From: Sipunculus nudus
Lineage: Eukaryota; Annelida; Sipuncula; Golfingiida; Sipunculidae
Length of the DNA: 64,000 nucleotides
Assembly: GCA_026874595.1 (NCBI GenBank)
Contig: CM049311.1
Span: 69,855,453 to 69,919,452 of the forward strand
Reading direction: 5' to 3'
Shown: in pieces, positions 25,018-37,083 of the stretch
How the letters are laid out: each line of letters opens with the position of its first letter
Numbering within the stretch: the first letter of the stretch is position 1
The notes under the pieces: generated by a model
Told to the model about the DNA's origin: nothing
Seen by the model: the letters and a program-made list of their open reading frames with translations, nothing else
The model's database searches: none
Program-made: the position numbers and the translations under genes

Positions 25018-25249
25018 CTAAGGCCCAGTAAAGTAACAACCGTTGAATATATTTATAAAGAACATGACACTATAAAAAATATATACAGGTATAATATAAA
25101 AAAAGGATTATGCTTGAAATCTAATATGATTTGGGGTAAAATATGATAAATTTTGCTCTTTCTAAGTGCTTGGTTTTGGGAGAATGTTGTCCCACAAATT
25201 TTTGACAAACCTCCGGCAATGGGCAGCTTTCAGAAAAAAAAAACACATC

Positions 25250-25345
25250 AAGACTTACCCTGACGACAAGCTTTGAGCTGAGGGGCACATCGACCTTCTG
25301 TATAGCCTTAGGTTTGACATGTATGCATATCCCACTTCGTGTCCT
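25250..25345 (-). other. Possible first exon beside a CCAAT-rich region
   Basis: On the minus strand an open stretch ends in TCGTCAGG|GTAAGTC, a near-perfect splice donor near 25256. It follows, in transcription order, a GC-richer region (25440-25600) with GATTGGCCAATGAG and GGCCAATCAGCG, which read as CCAAT boxes. No matching downstream exon was recognised, so this is only a candidate promoter/first-exon pair. Confidence 0.2.
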
Positions 25346-25527
25346 TTGCCCATAAAACTGACATTATGCTTCCGTAATAATTAGCAGTTGTATTTACAAT
25401 AAGTGTCTATTGTTCCTTCATCATGAAGCCCGATAGTAAAAAGATCCCGATGAAGTACTCGTCAGCTGACAGCCAGCACCATGTGCGCTTGTTTATTGAC
25501 AGAGCCAAGCAGGGGCTTTCCCGGGAT

Positions 25528-25575
25528 TGGCCAATGAGAAAATTGAGTAAATCTGGCCAATCAGCGCAAGCCTTT
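25528..25575. promoter_or_regulatory. Paired CCAAT boxes
   Basis: GATTGGCCAATGAG near 25525-25540 overlaps CCAAT on both strands, and GGCCAATCAGCG follows about 20 bp later. Closely spaced CCAAT boxes are typical of NF-Y-bound promoters; function here is inferred. Confidence 0.3.
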
Positions 25576-25890
25576 TATTCCCCATCCACAGGCTCAATCG
25601 GAGCCTGTAGGAGAGGCTACTAACTGCATAGCCTGCTTTATCGATAGACTCTCTCATGTCAGAGGGACAAATTGGCTCAGGGCACTCGTAGACATTCACC
25701 TTATTTTTGTTAAATTTTGATTAGTGTGTATTATTAGGGTGAGGAGTTTTCCATGTGATTTTGTAGTCAAAAGGTCTAATTTGAAGTGCCAAGGTTGTTT
25801 GTGAAGAAGTCAGGTTAAAGTTTTCTGTGACGGTTCACTGTTCCCTTGCTAGACTAGTAGTGGAAATGTTGAAGTGAAACTTACAGACTA

Positions 25891-26326
25891 AAGCCTAAAA
25901 CACACACGCGCATAACGCGTGCGTCAAGCTTCAAGCGTGCGCAACGCGTGCGGCTCGCGACAAATTCAAAACACACCAACGCGGCTACAACGCGCACTAC
26001 ACGCGTCAGATTGGATGGTATTAACAAAGCACCTCTTGCATTTTTTTTATATCTATGTAAAAATAGTTATTTTGATAATCAGCATTGGATTTATTGTATA
26101 CAAATATGTATCTTTTTGTGACCGAACATGTTCTAAATATGACAAAAGTCAGACACTATTCTTAACGATATTTATATATATTTGTGTTGCTTTGTTGCAC
26201 GTTTTCAATCCAGATACATATCAATAATTATAGTTCAATGAATTATAACAAACGTTTTCACCGAAGTTTAACATAGAAAGCAATGCTTGACGCGCGCCAC
26301 CGCGCACTTTATAGTGTTTTGGGCTT
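25891..26326. mobile_element. TIR element with ACGCGT-rich ends (MITE)
   Basis: The left end AAGCCTAAAACACACACGCG and the right end, read inward, AAGCCCAAAACACTATAAAG continue into matching CGCG..GCGTCAAGC blocks, giving about 45 bp of imperfect inverted repeat. The ends are GC-rich (ACGCGT, GCGTGCG) while the ~250-bp middle is AT-rich with no protein. No target duplication is clear, so the superfamily is left open. Confidence 0.6.
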
Positions 26327-28130
26327 TGCAGATATAAAAAATGACGGAGCCCATGCATACTAATAAAGGGTTTTCTCATTCTCTATTTTTTTTTATTGCA
26401 ATTATCACTTAATTAATCTTTTGTATTGATATTTCAGATGTGTATCATAAGGACATATGAGAAATAATCCCTATAAAATCTCAGGTCTAAATGTCAGAGG
26501 TTCCTTTAAGTTTAAAGAGTAAAATTCCTATTCAGGCTCATTGCTCTAGTATCGGTGAAGATATCTCAGTGAAAATTAATTTACTGATTTTCTTTGTCAT
26601 TACTTGAGCGGGAAAAATAAATGTTCTCATTTTTAAATTCACAAGGTTGTATTTGACACTTCATGGACATAACTCGTTTAACTTACAGCTTAGTTTACTA
26701 GTAAGGATATAACATTGAAATGTTTTATATTTCATTATTGTGGTATCCCGAGATCTAAATTTCCAGACTGTACTCATTGTTAATTGTACTCCGCATTAAA
26801 TAGCAACTTTACTCCTCATGCTCTTTTCTCCCTTACGGGTGAAGATATTTCAATGAAACTATAGGTCTACCTATATTCATTTTTTTTTCTCACGAAAGAC
26901 ATAAATATATATGAAAGTATGCTTAGTTTCTTTGAGATCTTTCTATCTCTCATCATTTGTTTTCTGAACGCCCCGACCGGCGAGCATTCAGGTATAGACA
27001 GAGTATGCCTCTGAAACTATACAGAGACTGCAACACATGCAACTATACACACAACTCACACACACAGATACTTACAGGGAGCAGGTATGTTTTTCATGTG
27101 CATGGCACAAAAAAATGGTGGCTTTTCGTGGAATTTAAATGACAGATCTTGTGCATGTCGGTCTATATATTTTTGAATTTATCTTAGAAATTATCAGGAA
27201 TATTTAATGTTATAATTAAGTAAATCACACAGCCTGGGTCCATAATTTAAAGCTAGCTATTCACTTACCCTTTAAATGTGATTTCTGTCTTACTCTGCAT
27301 ACATATCAATGAAGTTTAGGTATTTCTGAAATTACCTAAACATACATTACCGAAATATAACCGATACATGAGCTTTTCTTTATCTAGCTCTCAGTAAACA
27401 GAGTAATGTTGACAAACAAAAAAAAAACTGTGTAACCTAAGGTGGAAAATAAAAGATGGATATAATTTTGGAGGGGTAGAAGACGTTTACCACAATACAG
27501 TAGTCTAACATAGGAAAACAATAGTAAAGTTAGACGATAGGAGCTCTCCGAACCCCCCCCCCCCCCCCCCCCCCCGCAGTGTCGCCGCTGACGTTATCAG
27601 TGTCTTACATAACTACTGTATAAGTTTTTGCTAACGTTGCGTCCCTTTTCATTCAGTGCAAATATGTTTAAGGCAATAAGCAATAATTATAAGCCGCCAA
27701 TGCCAGAGCAAATGTGAAAAGATGTCTCAGGCTTCTTAATTTGTCATTTTAATCATTATGAATTCCACAGTTAGCAGGTTGGGACCAAAAATCAGAAGCA
27801 GGAACTTATATTTACCTCGACTTGCACAGCACCACATATTAAAAATAAACACAGACAACGAATCCAGCAAACTACATTTTTATTTCATGATTCTGATATC
27901 TATTGTTACATACAAGCAAACAGTATCCCCCCTTTATACTTGACTATCATCTGGAATAAATACCTTATATACTTATGTTGTCTGTTTAAGCAAAAACGTA
28001 GCTTAAAATAATACAAATCTTATTATATATACTACATATGCAGGATCTTAGCTTTCTTTGTATATACCAACAAACCATTTGATAACCAAACGGCATCCGA
28101 ATATGTCATAGCACATACACATTTTCATCA
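26327..28130. other. Intergenic, no gene recognised
   Basis: AT-rich DNA with a 23-C homopolymer at 27553-27575. No exon, RNA or transposon end was recognised. Confidence 0.4.
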
Positions 28131-28615
28131 CACATCTTATTTGTGATTCTTAGAAGATCGTACCAGAGCACCACCCAACGTAAATTTTTATACTTCTTAG
28201 GTTTAACTGTTACAATTTGTGCTCTTTATAAAGGTCAGACTGAAAGGTGTAATCCAGTATAATGTAAAACAACATACAAAAAAAGAAAAACAAATAGGTC
28301 AGAGTGACTGTATTTTGGAGTTCAAAGATTTTTTTTTTTAGAATCTGTCTGCATATCAAGGTTTGTTTTGTCAAAGGATAGGTGCTTAGTCTGCATACGG
28401 CACTTGTTTCTAATCATAACCTCTTTGTCTTATCCAATAACTTCGGGAATATAGTTTATCCTGGCCTAGTTTTGGATTGGAAAAGATCACCTGTGGTATC
28501 TTGTATGTTTAGTTTGAACTTCATTGCGTTCTACCGTTACGATTTGAGTAGTTGATGGACCGACAGAAAGGCAGACAGACGAACAGATATAGAGTCCGTC
28601 GGCCGGCAGGACAAT
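28130..28615 (+). repeat. Very degenerate module-repeat copy
   Basis: Phrases of the family recur ('TTCTTAGGTTTAACTGTTACAATTTGTG', 'GGTCAGAGTGACTGTATTTT', 'ACCGTTACGATTTG', then a GGACCGACAG..GACAGACG tail). The order matches the 7.2-8.4 kb and 61.5-62.4 kb copies. The terminus is not preserved. Confidence 0.4.
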
Positions 28616-28967
28616 GGCTCATCAATATTTCGACTTTCATATATTCAACTGTACTAAAATACAAGGTTTACAGCTTAAATTATCGCTATACATGCAGTTT
28701 TATCCTAGGATATTTTAATTACACATGTTATCTACTAATAAAGAACTATTTCCTATCTTAAAACAAAGTCAATATCATTCAATACGATTCAATGATTAAA
28801 TATTCTGTATATTAATTATGGTTTGTTCTAAAAACATTAGTAGTAACAAGTTAATTTGATCATAAATATATTAGTCCATCCATTTAACAGGTTCCTATGT
28901 GAAAATGAATGACAACACACTCACCGTAAATCATGTAATACATAATATATACATACATGCACTGATA

Positions 28968-29010
28968 TATATATATATGTATATATATATATGTATATAT
29001 ATATATATAC
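28968..29010. repeat. (TA)n/(TATG) microsatellite
   Basis: TA runs interrupted at regular spacing by G. Confidence 0.85.
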
Positions 29011-30255
29011 ATCTGTTAATTCTATCAGGCATAGTTGCAGCCTTTTATTTGTACGTGTGATAATCGCTTTCCACCAAAGTGCTCTCTTTTTTCACTTATA
29101 GTTTAATCTTGATACAATTCTTCCATAATTCTATCCATATATGTAAAGGTTTCAGGAGTCAATAAAAGCCTGTTCCAAGATAAACCGGATAAATCAAACA
29201 AGATATGTGTCAATTCACTTATATTTTAGTTATTCTTCCGCATGCCCGGTTTTGTGTGTGAATTTATGCAAACAAATCCCTGGTTACACTTATATTAATT
29301 GCATGAATTACTCCCACACCTTGATCATCCATGAAAAGATTTCAATGAAACAATTTCCACTTGTATTGGTAATGTTTGTAGTGCTTCCTTCATAATTTAT
29401 CTAGAACTTGTGTTTATGTAAACAGTATTGCTGTTATGTCTATGTCCATGCATGGGGAATGCGGTACAATTGGGTATCGTTTTTTGCTCTCAGCGCCATC
29501 TAGTATAAAAACATTGAACGTTTCAGAAGTTTAAAATTATTTTTTTTTATTATTAACCATTTACTGTAATCATATTTTAGCTCAAAGCAGTGAAGCTTAA
29601 TGTAAATTCGTTAGCAATCCACTCAAATTTATAAGAATACGTAAAAGAATTATTTCAGATTGAATACTTTACTCAAACGTTATTTGTTTCAATGACTATA
29701 AATTGGCGCTTAGATGCAAGAGCGGGTTTACTGTAATTAATGATGAAGACATATTTTTTACCCCATTTTTAACTTATATAAAAAAGTATGAATGAAATCT
29801 ATTTTGTTTCATGATTATTGACTAAAGCCAGAATTAACAAAATAACCATTAGACTGGCCTAGCGGATGCAGTGGTTTAGACTTTATAATTCTTCATCTGA
29901 CAGACCGATCAAACGTGCTCGTGCTGTGGCGCAACGCTCAGAGCACATACTGCCACCTCACGTCAAATCATACAACTAATTTACGACATCGACCGACTTT
30001 TTTGAGTGTCAATAGTTGGCACACAGTTACAGCTTTCGGTGCATGGAATGACTTTTTTGTTTACTTATTTTGGTAGCAAAATAAATGCTAAAGCCCTGGC
30101 AGGGCTAATTAACATCAAGCTGAATCCAAGTATGGCACTAAAAATCTAAAAATTCAATTGTACACCAAGCATATACTCATTTTGCATAAACTTTACCAAC
30201 AAAAACCTCTGTATCTTATCACCAAACATGCGATGTTAGCATTCAGACATTCAAT

Positions 30256-30257
<2 letters not shown>

Positions 30258-30314
<57 letters not shown>
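30258..30314. repeat. (TA)n microsatellite
   Basis: An uninterrupted TA dinucleotide run. Confidence 0.95.
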
Positions 30315-30315
<1 letters not shown>

Positions 30316-30427
30316 GCACACGATAAATACAGAAGTAAATCGTAAGACCAACAACTTAAATTAGTATGCCCGGCAACTACTAAGACATAAAATAAGTATG
30401 AGGTTGATATCCGGGGTTATTTAATCC

Positions 30428-30471
30428 TTACTCTAAGCCTAACCCTTAACTCTAACCCTAACCCCGGTACC
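30428..30471. repeat. Short interstitial telomere-like repeat
   Basis: A degenerate series of CTAACCC/CTCTAACCC units ending ACCCTAACCCC, the C-rich strand of the (TTAGGG)n animal telomere motif. It is only a few units long, so it is an interstitial relic and not a chromosome end. Confidence 0.6.
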
Positions 30472-30818
30472 TTACAAGACGTTCCCAAGACATAGTGACG
30501 AGTTACAGGTTTGGCATGTACGTTTAAATCTTGGTCCAAAGCAGAGAACTTTATCAACAAGATTCGTCATATATTCTAACACTGACGATAAGAATACATA
30601 CATACAAATTTACGTTAGGTAAAGCCTCTGACTAAGAGGTATTTCCATCGGATATGTACACACAAGAGAAGTCCTTTGGAAATGAGGGCTTTTGTTATAC
30701 ATAATATATATGTGGTTGATGGATGTAGAAGGAGTATCATCTTAAAAATCTACACATAAGAAAACCGACTGAATATCATAGTGCACCGGTACTTATGTTC
30801 TTCCATTCTTATGTTCTT

Positions 30819-30973
30819 CCCCCCCCCCCCCCCCCCAGCGAGATTTCATCGGGGTGCCCACAAATTCGCCGCCTATGTATATATCAATATCGAATACAAA
30901 TCAACATCAAAATAGAATATAAATCACATAGAGAATATAAAGGATGTCTAGTTACGCCTATATACATGCACTA

Positions 30974-31037
<64 letters not shown>
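30819..31037. repeat. 18-C homopolymer and downstream (TA)n microsatellite
   Basis: A poly-C run at 30819-30836 is followed 140 bp later by a ~60-bp TA run (30977-31037). No gene lies between. Confidence 0.9.
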
Positions 31038-31039
<2 letters not shown>

Positions 31040-31334
31040 TATTTATCTTTGTATATATACAATTAAAGCACAATGTATGGGCTTGAAGTTCGTAGTCTCG
31101 GTTAATTAAATGATTCAGCTCCCGAAAAACGCAACTCCTCTTACATTAACAGTTACTATTCTTCTAATGTAATAGGGTAAATACATATATAGCAAACGAC
31201 TGTGTACTTTTTAAAACAAAGCATTACATAAGCAATACAATGGATAAACAAAGTTCTAAACATTTCAAATACAATTAAGCCTCAGTGACACAACTGCTTC
31301 CTCCAATAAAATTTCAGCAAACAGCCGAATGTTA

Positions 31335-31371
31335 TCTATCTATCTGTTTATTTATCTGTCTATCTATCTAT
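31335..31371. repeat. (TATC)n microsatellite
   Basis: TATC tetramers with two interruptions. Confidence 0.85.
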
Positions 31372-32264
31372 GTTACGTTGTGAATAAAAGACGGGGTTTC
31401 ACAGTAGTGTGTACATCCATTATACACAAAGTAGCGGTTCAGTCAGTTGGGGTAGCTACCCAGAACTCTCGGTGATCACCTCCCTCATGAGTTTACAGCC
31501 TTCCGCGGTGAGAGAACCTGTAAATTATATAAATATAAAAATGTTGATCGAATAAAAAGGTCAAAGTCCTCATCTCCCCATTATGAGGAAATATTATTTA
31601 ACCGTCATATTCAAAAGATGCTGTATTTAATGAAAAATGGTCGATTGCTCATGGCACTGATATCGTTTATCAAGGATTCTGTAAATATCCACGAGATATA
31701 AAATTACTGTGTTGCTTCAATTGACCATGTGTCAATTCTGAATTGAACTGGAATTGATGAACATGAAAATATAATGGTTTTGTGATCAATATCATTCAGT
31801 GATCAGCATCATTCTACAATAGACCACTGCATGCTGTGTCAGCTTCCCTTCAATCAACAGTTAACAGAACAAACAGGAATAATAGTGTATTCTTTTGTTT
31901 CTATTAAATTTTTTTTCGTTTCTCCCATTCAACTTTTTAGGTGACAGCAAGACCTTTGAGCTTTCATGGCGAATATAAACGACACCAGTTCTGATTTTTC
32001 CAAGGTCTTTTAGCAATTTAATGTGTTCTATATGGACTGTTGATTAACTTGATAGAAAATGTCAAACAATTATTGTTGCTATTTTTTTTGTAAAGGCTTG
32101 CGTAATTAATTTGGGGCAGGTTGCTAATTATGGGGAAATCTTGTGCTGAAAAAAGACTCTCTAGTAATATATATATAAGAATATATATGTAACAGTCAAT
32201 CTGTGAAATCTGTCATTTCAAGAAATGCCTAAACATTTCGGTCATTTGGCGTAATGACAAAACC

Positions 32265-32417
32265 TAACAAAAAGTCCCCAGGTCCGGAATATGGAGGGGG
32301 GGGGGGGGGGGGGGGGGGGTCCAGCCCGCAAACATTGGTCTGAAACCCTTTGAGAAAGGTTTCGGTGGCTGAAAATGCCTTGTCCCCCTGAACCCTTCCC
32401 CTGAATCCGCTCCTGAT
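32265..32417 (+). mobile_element. GGATCCGCC-type MITE copy with 24-G tract
   Basis: It carries GGTCTGAAACCCTTTGAGAA and AGGTTTCGGTGGCTGAAAAT in the family order and ends CCCTGAATCCGCTCCTGATC. The G run is at 32296-32319. The blocks match the 18.5 kb copy closely. Confidence 0.7.
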
Positions 32418-32552
32418 CATATATTTGTAAAAGTATCAGTACTTCAAATTTGTGACTGTGATATGCATGTAAAATACCATCAGGGAATGTATGACACCCT
32501 TTAAATTATAAAATAAGGAAGACATTTGAGCTGATGTATAATAACTGATATA

Positions 32553-34846
32553 ACTAGTGGCCCATGGGCCATGACGCTCAGCTGAATTCAAGGAATGTTG
32601 AACAATGAGCAAAATGACTGCCAGAGTGCCAACAAATCATGAATTTTGTGATGAGTCTTTAGAAATTGGTTTCAGTAGGCTTTTGGACAGATGACTTCTT
32701 CATTTGAAGGTTTCATAAATAGAATTAAAAATGCATAAAAGTTTGAAAAAAAAATCAGGTAGTGCCACCAGTCTGCAGGAACTGATGAAACACACCACGA
32801 TCAAAATATATCCAAATAATCATGGCTATTAAGGCATTAGTTATTCAGATACTTGAGCATTTGTATTAACCCAAAGCCCATGTATGGACAGACGCCATGG
32901 GAAAATGATTGCAGATGGCACCACCAGTCTTGAATACAAGAAGGAGGAGTCCAAGATCTATGGGTATGCACCATTTCAGGCCACTATGGCAAATCATTCC
33001 TGAGGAAAGGGCATCAATTTATTCTACTAAACCAGAAGGCAGGTGGCGCCACCAGTCTGGTTTATGAGAAAAAAAATTCCAAGATGGACGGACATGCCAA
33101 ATTTCAGACCAATATCTTGAACCATTCCTGAGATATGAGCAATTTTCATAAAAAGAAACTATAACGATGGACACCACAAAAAACGACTCCAGATGGCGCC
33201 ACGAGTCTTGTTTATGAGATGTAGCTGTTGATGATCAACCCAATACATTGAAGAACCACTCAGACGAACAGATGGCAAATGCACAGATGAACACTTCGCA
33301 AAAAGTATTGTTGGTGGCACCACCAGTCGTTATAACAAGATGGAGAGATCCAAGATCTATGGACATGCACACTTTTAGCTTAATACATAAAGCCACTCCT
33401 GAGATATGGGCTGTTATCTAAAAGACACCCAGATTCGTACTGCACAGAAAAGATTGCTTGTGGTGCCACCTGTCTTTGTTTGGGATAACTACATATATGA
33501 GGGAACAACTAAGTTGGGTTTTGTAAAAAGATAGGTCCAAGGGTCTCAGAGGAGCTCTCTTGAGACGAAGCAGAGTTTTGGTATCACATTTTAAATTATT
33601 GTAGGGGGTACTTACAAGCCCCATAGCGCAGAGAATATGCGTAACGGAAACCTTATTTCAAATTTCCATGAAGACTATTCATGGACCTCCCTAGATGTCA
33701 ATGATGAAGATTCTAGGTCCAGCAGTTATAATTAAATGTGTGCCCTGTTACAAGATGAGGCTTTATTTAAAGGTCTCAAAAATAGAGAAAAAATGCGTAA
33801 AAATTCGAAAAAATACAGGTGGCACCACCAGTCTGCAGGAACTGATGAAACAATCCATGATCAATTGGTATGCAATAAATCATGGCCATCATTTCATTAG
33901 TTATTCAGATACTGGAGCTTTTATATCAAAATTTTAATTTATACTGAGGGGTACTTACGAGCCCCATAGCTCGGAGGATATAGGTAACAGGGACCTAATT
34001 TCATGTTTCCACAGAGACATTTTATCGACCTCCCTGGATGTAAAGTTAGAAGATTCTATGTCCAGTGGTTACAATTTGTGCCCCGTTAACATATGACAGC
34101 TTCCTTGAAGGTATGAAAAATAGAGAAAAATATTTTTAAAGATTAGAAAAAATCCAGGTGGCCCCAACAGTTTGCAGGAACTGATAAAACATTCCATGAC
34201 CAATATTCATGCAAAGAATCATGGTGATCAATGCATTAGTTATTCAGATACTCGAGCATTTGTATCAAATTTTTAATTATTCTTAGGGGTATTTAAGAGC
34301 CCCATAGTTTGGAGGATACGGGTAACAGAGACCTAATTACATGTTTCCATAAAGACTTTTCATGGACCTCTCTAGATGTCAAGTTCAAAGATTCCAGGTC
34401 TAGCAGTTACGATTTGTGCCCTGTTAACAGATGACAGCTTCTTTGAAGGTTTCAAAAACAGAGAAATAATTTGTAACAATTAGAAAAAAATTCAGGTGGC
34501 GCCACCAGTTTGCAAGAAATGATGGAACACTCCATGATCAATAGGCATGCAAAAAATTATGGCCAAAAGTGCATTAGTTATTCAGATACTTGAGCTTTTG
34601 TATAAATTTTTTTTATTATTCTGGGGGTTACTTTCAAGACCCATAGCTCGTAGAATATGGGTAACAGAGACCTAATTTCAGGAGATTTTTCATGGACCTC
34701 CTTGGATGTCAAGTAAGAAGATTGTAGGTCCAGCGGTTACGACTTGTGCCCTGTTAACGGACGGCCGGACAGCTGGACAGACAGACGCCGGACGAAGAGT
34801 GATCGCTATAGCTCAGATGATTTTCAGTCAGCTCAGCTTAAAACTG
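32553..34846 (+). mobile_element. Pearl/Helitron-like composite of tandem modules, near full length
   Basis: The left end is ACTAGTGGCCCATGGGCC (containing the 14-bp palindrome TGGCCCATGGGCCA) and the right end CAGTCAGCTCAGCTTAA. The same left end occurs at 60.19 kb (reversed), and related right ends at 8.36, 58.74 and 60.31 kb. Inside are about five short modules of 120-150 bp (32.76-33.47 kb) followed by about 3.7 long modules of 340 bp; the AGCCCCATAG landmark falls at 33616, 33958, 34297 and 34638. Each module has one GGTGGCGCCACC or a near copy. No protein is encoded. A left arm, tandem core and right arm, with a hairpin-forming CTAA-type end, resemble non-autonomous Helitron-related 'pearl' elements. 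That assignment is inference. Confidence 0.7.
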
Positions 34847-35084
34847 CAAAAAATAAAACTGTTTCCTGAAACCATTTCATTTGATATATGGATAATAGTG
34901 ATAATTATAAGAGTATTATGGAAGGATACATTTGATTGACAAAACAAACTGTTTTGTTCCTGTGGAACAATAATGGAAAAGATTGCGTTTTGCATGTGAT
35001 GCCCTGTGGCGTTCGCAGTCGCAACAAAAACCAACAGTGAAACTTAAGGCAGGATTCTAAATGTACCGTGTTAGCTTTCCAATG

Positions 35085-35590
35085 GAGCGAGTATACCCTG
35101 CCAAGAAAAATAATGCAGTCAAGAACCCAGATTGCAGATCTTGCCGAGCGAATGACATGGATATACCAAGAAGTGCCCCAGCGTTTGACAGCAACACTCT
35201 AACACCAAAAGAGGACCATTGATCGTCGTTTGAATGCCTATAGCCCTGGTGACCTGGTGTATGTAATGTAAAAGTCAACTAGGAAGGGCCAGAGTCCCAA
35301 GCTACAACCCGTTTGGGCCATTCCTGGTGGTTGCCAGTAAGCAACCCATATACTGGATCCATACAAGAAAGTTACAAATCACGTTCCTTCATAATAACCT
35401 CAAGGCCTGCAGAGATCGGGAAGTTCCCCTTTTGTTGTACTTACAGTGGGCCAGGAATGAATTCTGTAAGGGGGACCTTGAAGAAAATGTAGAGTCAGAT
35501 CAGCAAGCGGAATTGGTTGACGGTGATAACCCTCCGGGCCGATATAGAAGCCTTGGCAGGCACCAGGGCACAGCCACAGGCTAGGGAAGT
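35085..35590 (+). pseudogene. Ty3/gypsy integrase C-terminal remnant
   Basis: Around 35130-35310 one frame gives a helix-rich run ending QRLTATL, a stop, then KRTIDRRLNAYSPGDLVYVM, a second stop and KGQSPKLQPVW. A shifted frame then continues QPIYWIHTRK and LHNNLKACRDREVPLLL. This is the familiar end of a metazoan gypsy integrase: the basic DRR segment, PGDLVYV, SPKL-PVW and the LKACRDR tail. At least two stops and one frameshift show it is dead. The upstream pol domains are absent. It may be a solo fragment or the 3' remnant of a larger insertion. Confidence 0.8.
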
Positions 35591-36209
35591 AGAACAAAAT
35601 GTTACTAGTATATTTAGTAAACGTCCGTTTAGAGATTCTTCTGTTAGATCGACCCTCTCTCATATTCCTTTTGACTAGATGCTACTCGAGCCTGCTGCTC
35701 CATGCCTCTCTCGAACACCCTGGGATATCGGCCAAGTCTGGAGTGAATATAATCATGCTGGAATTTCCCAGAGAGAACCGAGTTTCATCAGGCCAACCAC
35801 AAGGCAGCAACACTATATGGTTCATTCTGTTGAGGAGTATTATAAGTTGACCAGGGAGAACGGCTGCGCTCTTCTCACTGGTACCTCTAACATGTCTATG
35901 TCATTAGCGGACTGGACAGAGAAGCGGCTCCGCTCTCTCCTCTGCACTTTAAGCATTTGAATTATCTGCATCCATAATGGTGTAAACCTGTTCCTCGAAA
36001 GGGGGAAGGGTTTAGAAGGGACAGATTTTATAAAGTGTTTGACTTTGACATGAGAAATTACTTCACTTGACACCCGGTGTCATGGCACCACTCGATAAGC
36101 CAATCAAGAGACAGCCTTACGCAGATGATCAAGACATATGGATCCAAGACGGACAACTGATATATTTCGCAGCCTGGACAAGGTAAGGACGAAATCCTTT
36201 TCCCCTGCG

Positions 36210-36249
<40 letters not shown>

Positions 36250-36700
36250 TGATATATTACCCCCCCCCCCCCCTTGTGCTCGCCCCAGAAGTAATCAGTT
36301 ATATGTGAATTAACGGTTACTGTAGCAACTACACACAGGTGACGCTTCATCACTATCGGATTAAAGCTGCGATATGACTTTCTGTGTACTCAGGATCTCT
36401 ACGCTTCTCACACTGCACTCGCCCCAGACTCGTTTCGTGTAACCGGGATTACACCGGGATACAAATGCAATATCAGTGGTCTGATAACAATTCTTTGCTC
36501 TGTGCGCACCCTGGTGTTCCTGCCCAAGGAAAATTGCCATTCCAAGCAGCGGTTACACAACACGATCTATGGGACGAATGCAGTGTGAAAGCAGTGCGTG
36601 AGGAGAGTAAGAAACTCAGGAAGACACTGATTTACATCTCCGCCAGGATTTTTGTTCACCTGTTAGCAACTTTATTCGAAAAGCCATGAATGAATTTTCT
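35591..36700. other. Unrecognised stretch with chance open frames
   Basis: Several 70-100-residue open frames lie on both strands (for example 35679-35960 and 36384-36689, plus strand), but none resembles a known protein. The first may be downstream gypsy-derived sequence. A TA run (36213-36246) and a 14-C run (36260-36273) interrupt it. Confidence 0.3.
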
Positions 36701-36743
36701 CTAAATTTAATATGGTTATTGGCTATTTAAATTATCAAGTAAT

Positions 36744-36749
36744 TTTATT
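36744..36749 (-). terminator. Candidate polyadenylation signal of the SAMD9-like gene
   Basis: AATAAA on the minus strand about 335 bp past the stop codon, in an A/T-rich 3' region. It is the first canonical hexamer noticed, and no downstream element was tested. Confidence 0.3.
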
Positions 36750-37083
36750 TTTATATTATTTTTTTTATGTAAGGATTTTTTTATCGTTTTGAGGTAAGCC
36801 AATTTTTTTTATCCAGGCGAGACGCATTTACTCGTATGAAAGGCTGTCCTTTGACTCAAACTTGGCATTGGTATACCCTGACACATGTAGCAGACAAAAA
36901 CTTTGATTACGATCCTGGAGGAGGTAATTATGTATTTAATATAGTGCTGGTTAAAAGAACAGGCTACTAGATGCAGAAAGGCAATTTGCAGTTCACAAAC
37001 ACATTTCTTAGCTGAAGGTCAAATTCTTTTAGTGCTTCAGGAACTTATCTTTTTTTGTTTTAATTCATAAAAAAATTCTCACC

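Noticed and set aside
24919-25146. Open frames reading Ile-Tyr repeats (also at 30158, 30795, 51772, 55687 and 56394)
   Set aside because: They are translations of TA microsatellites.
35679-36689. Open frames of 80-100 codons on both strands
   Set aside because: Overlapping, unrelated in composition to known proteins, and next to a dead gypsy fragment. Described as unrecognised rather than called genes.
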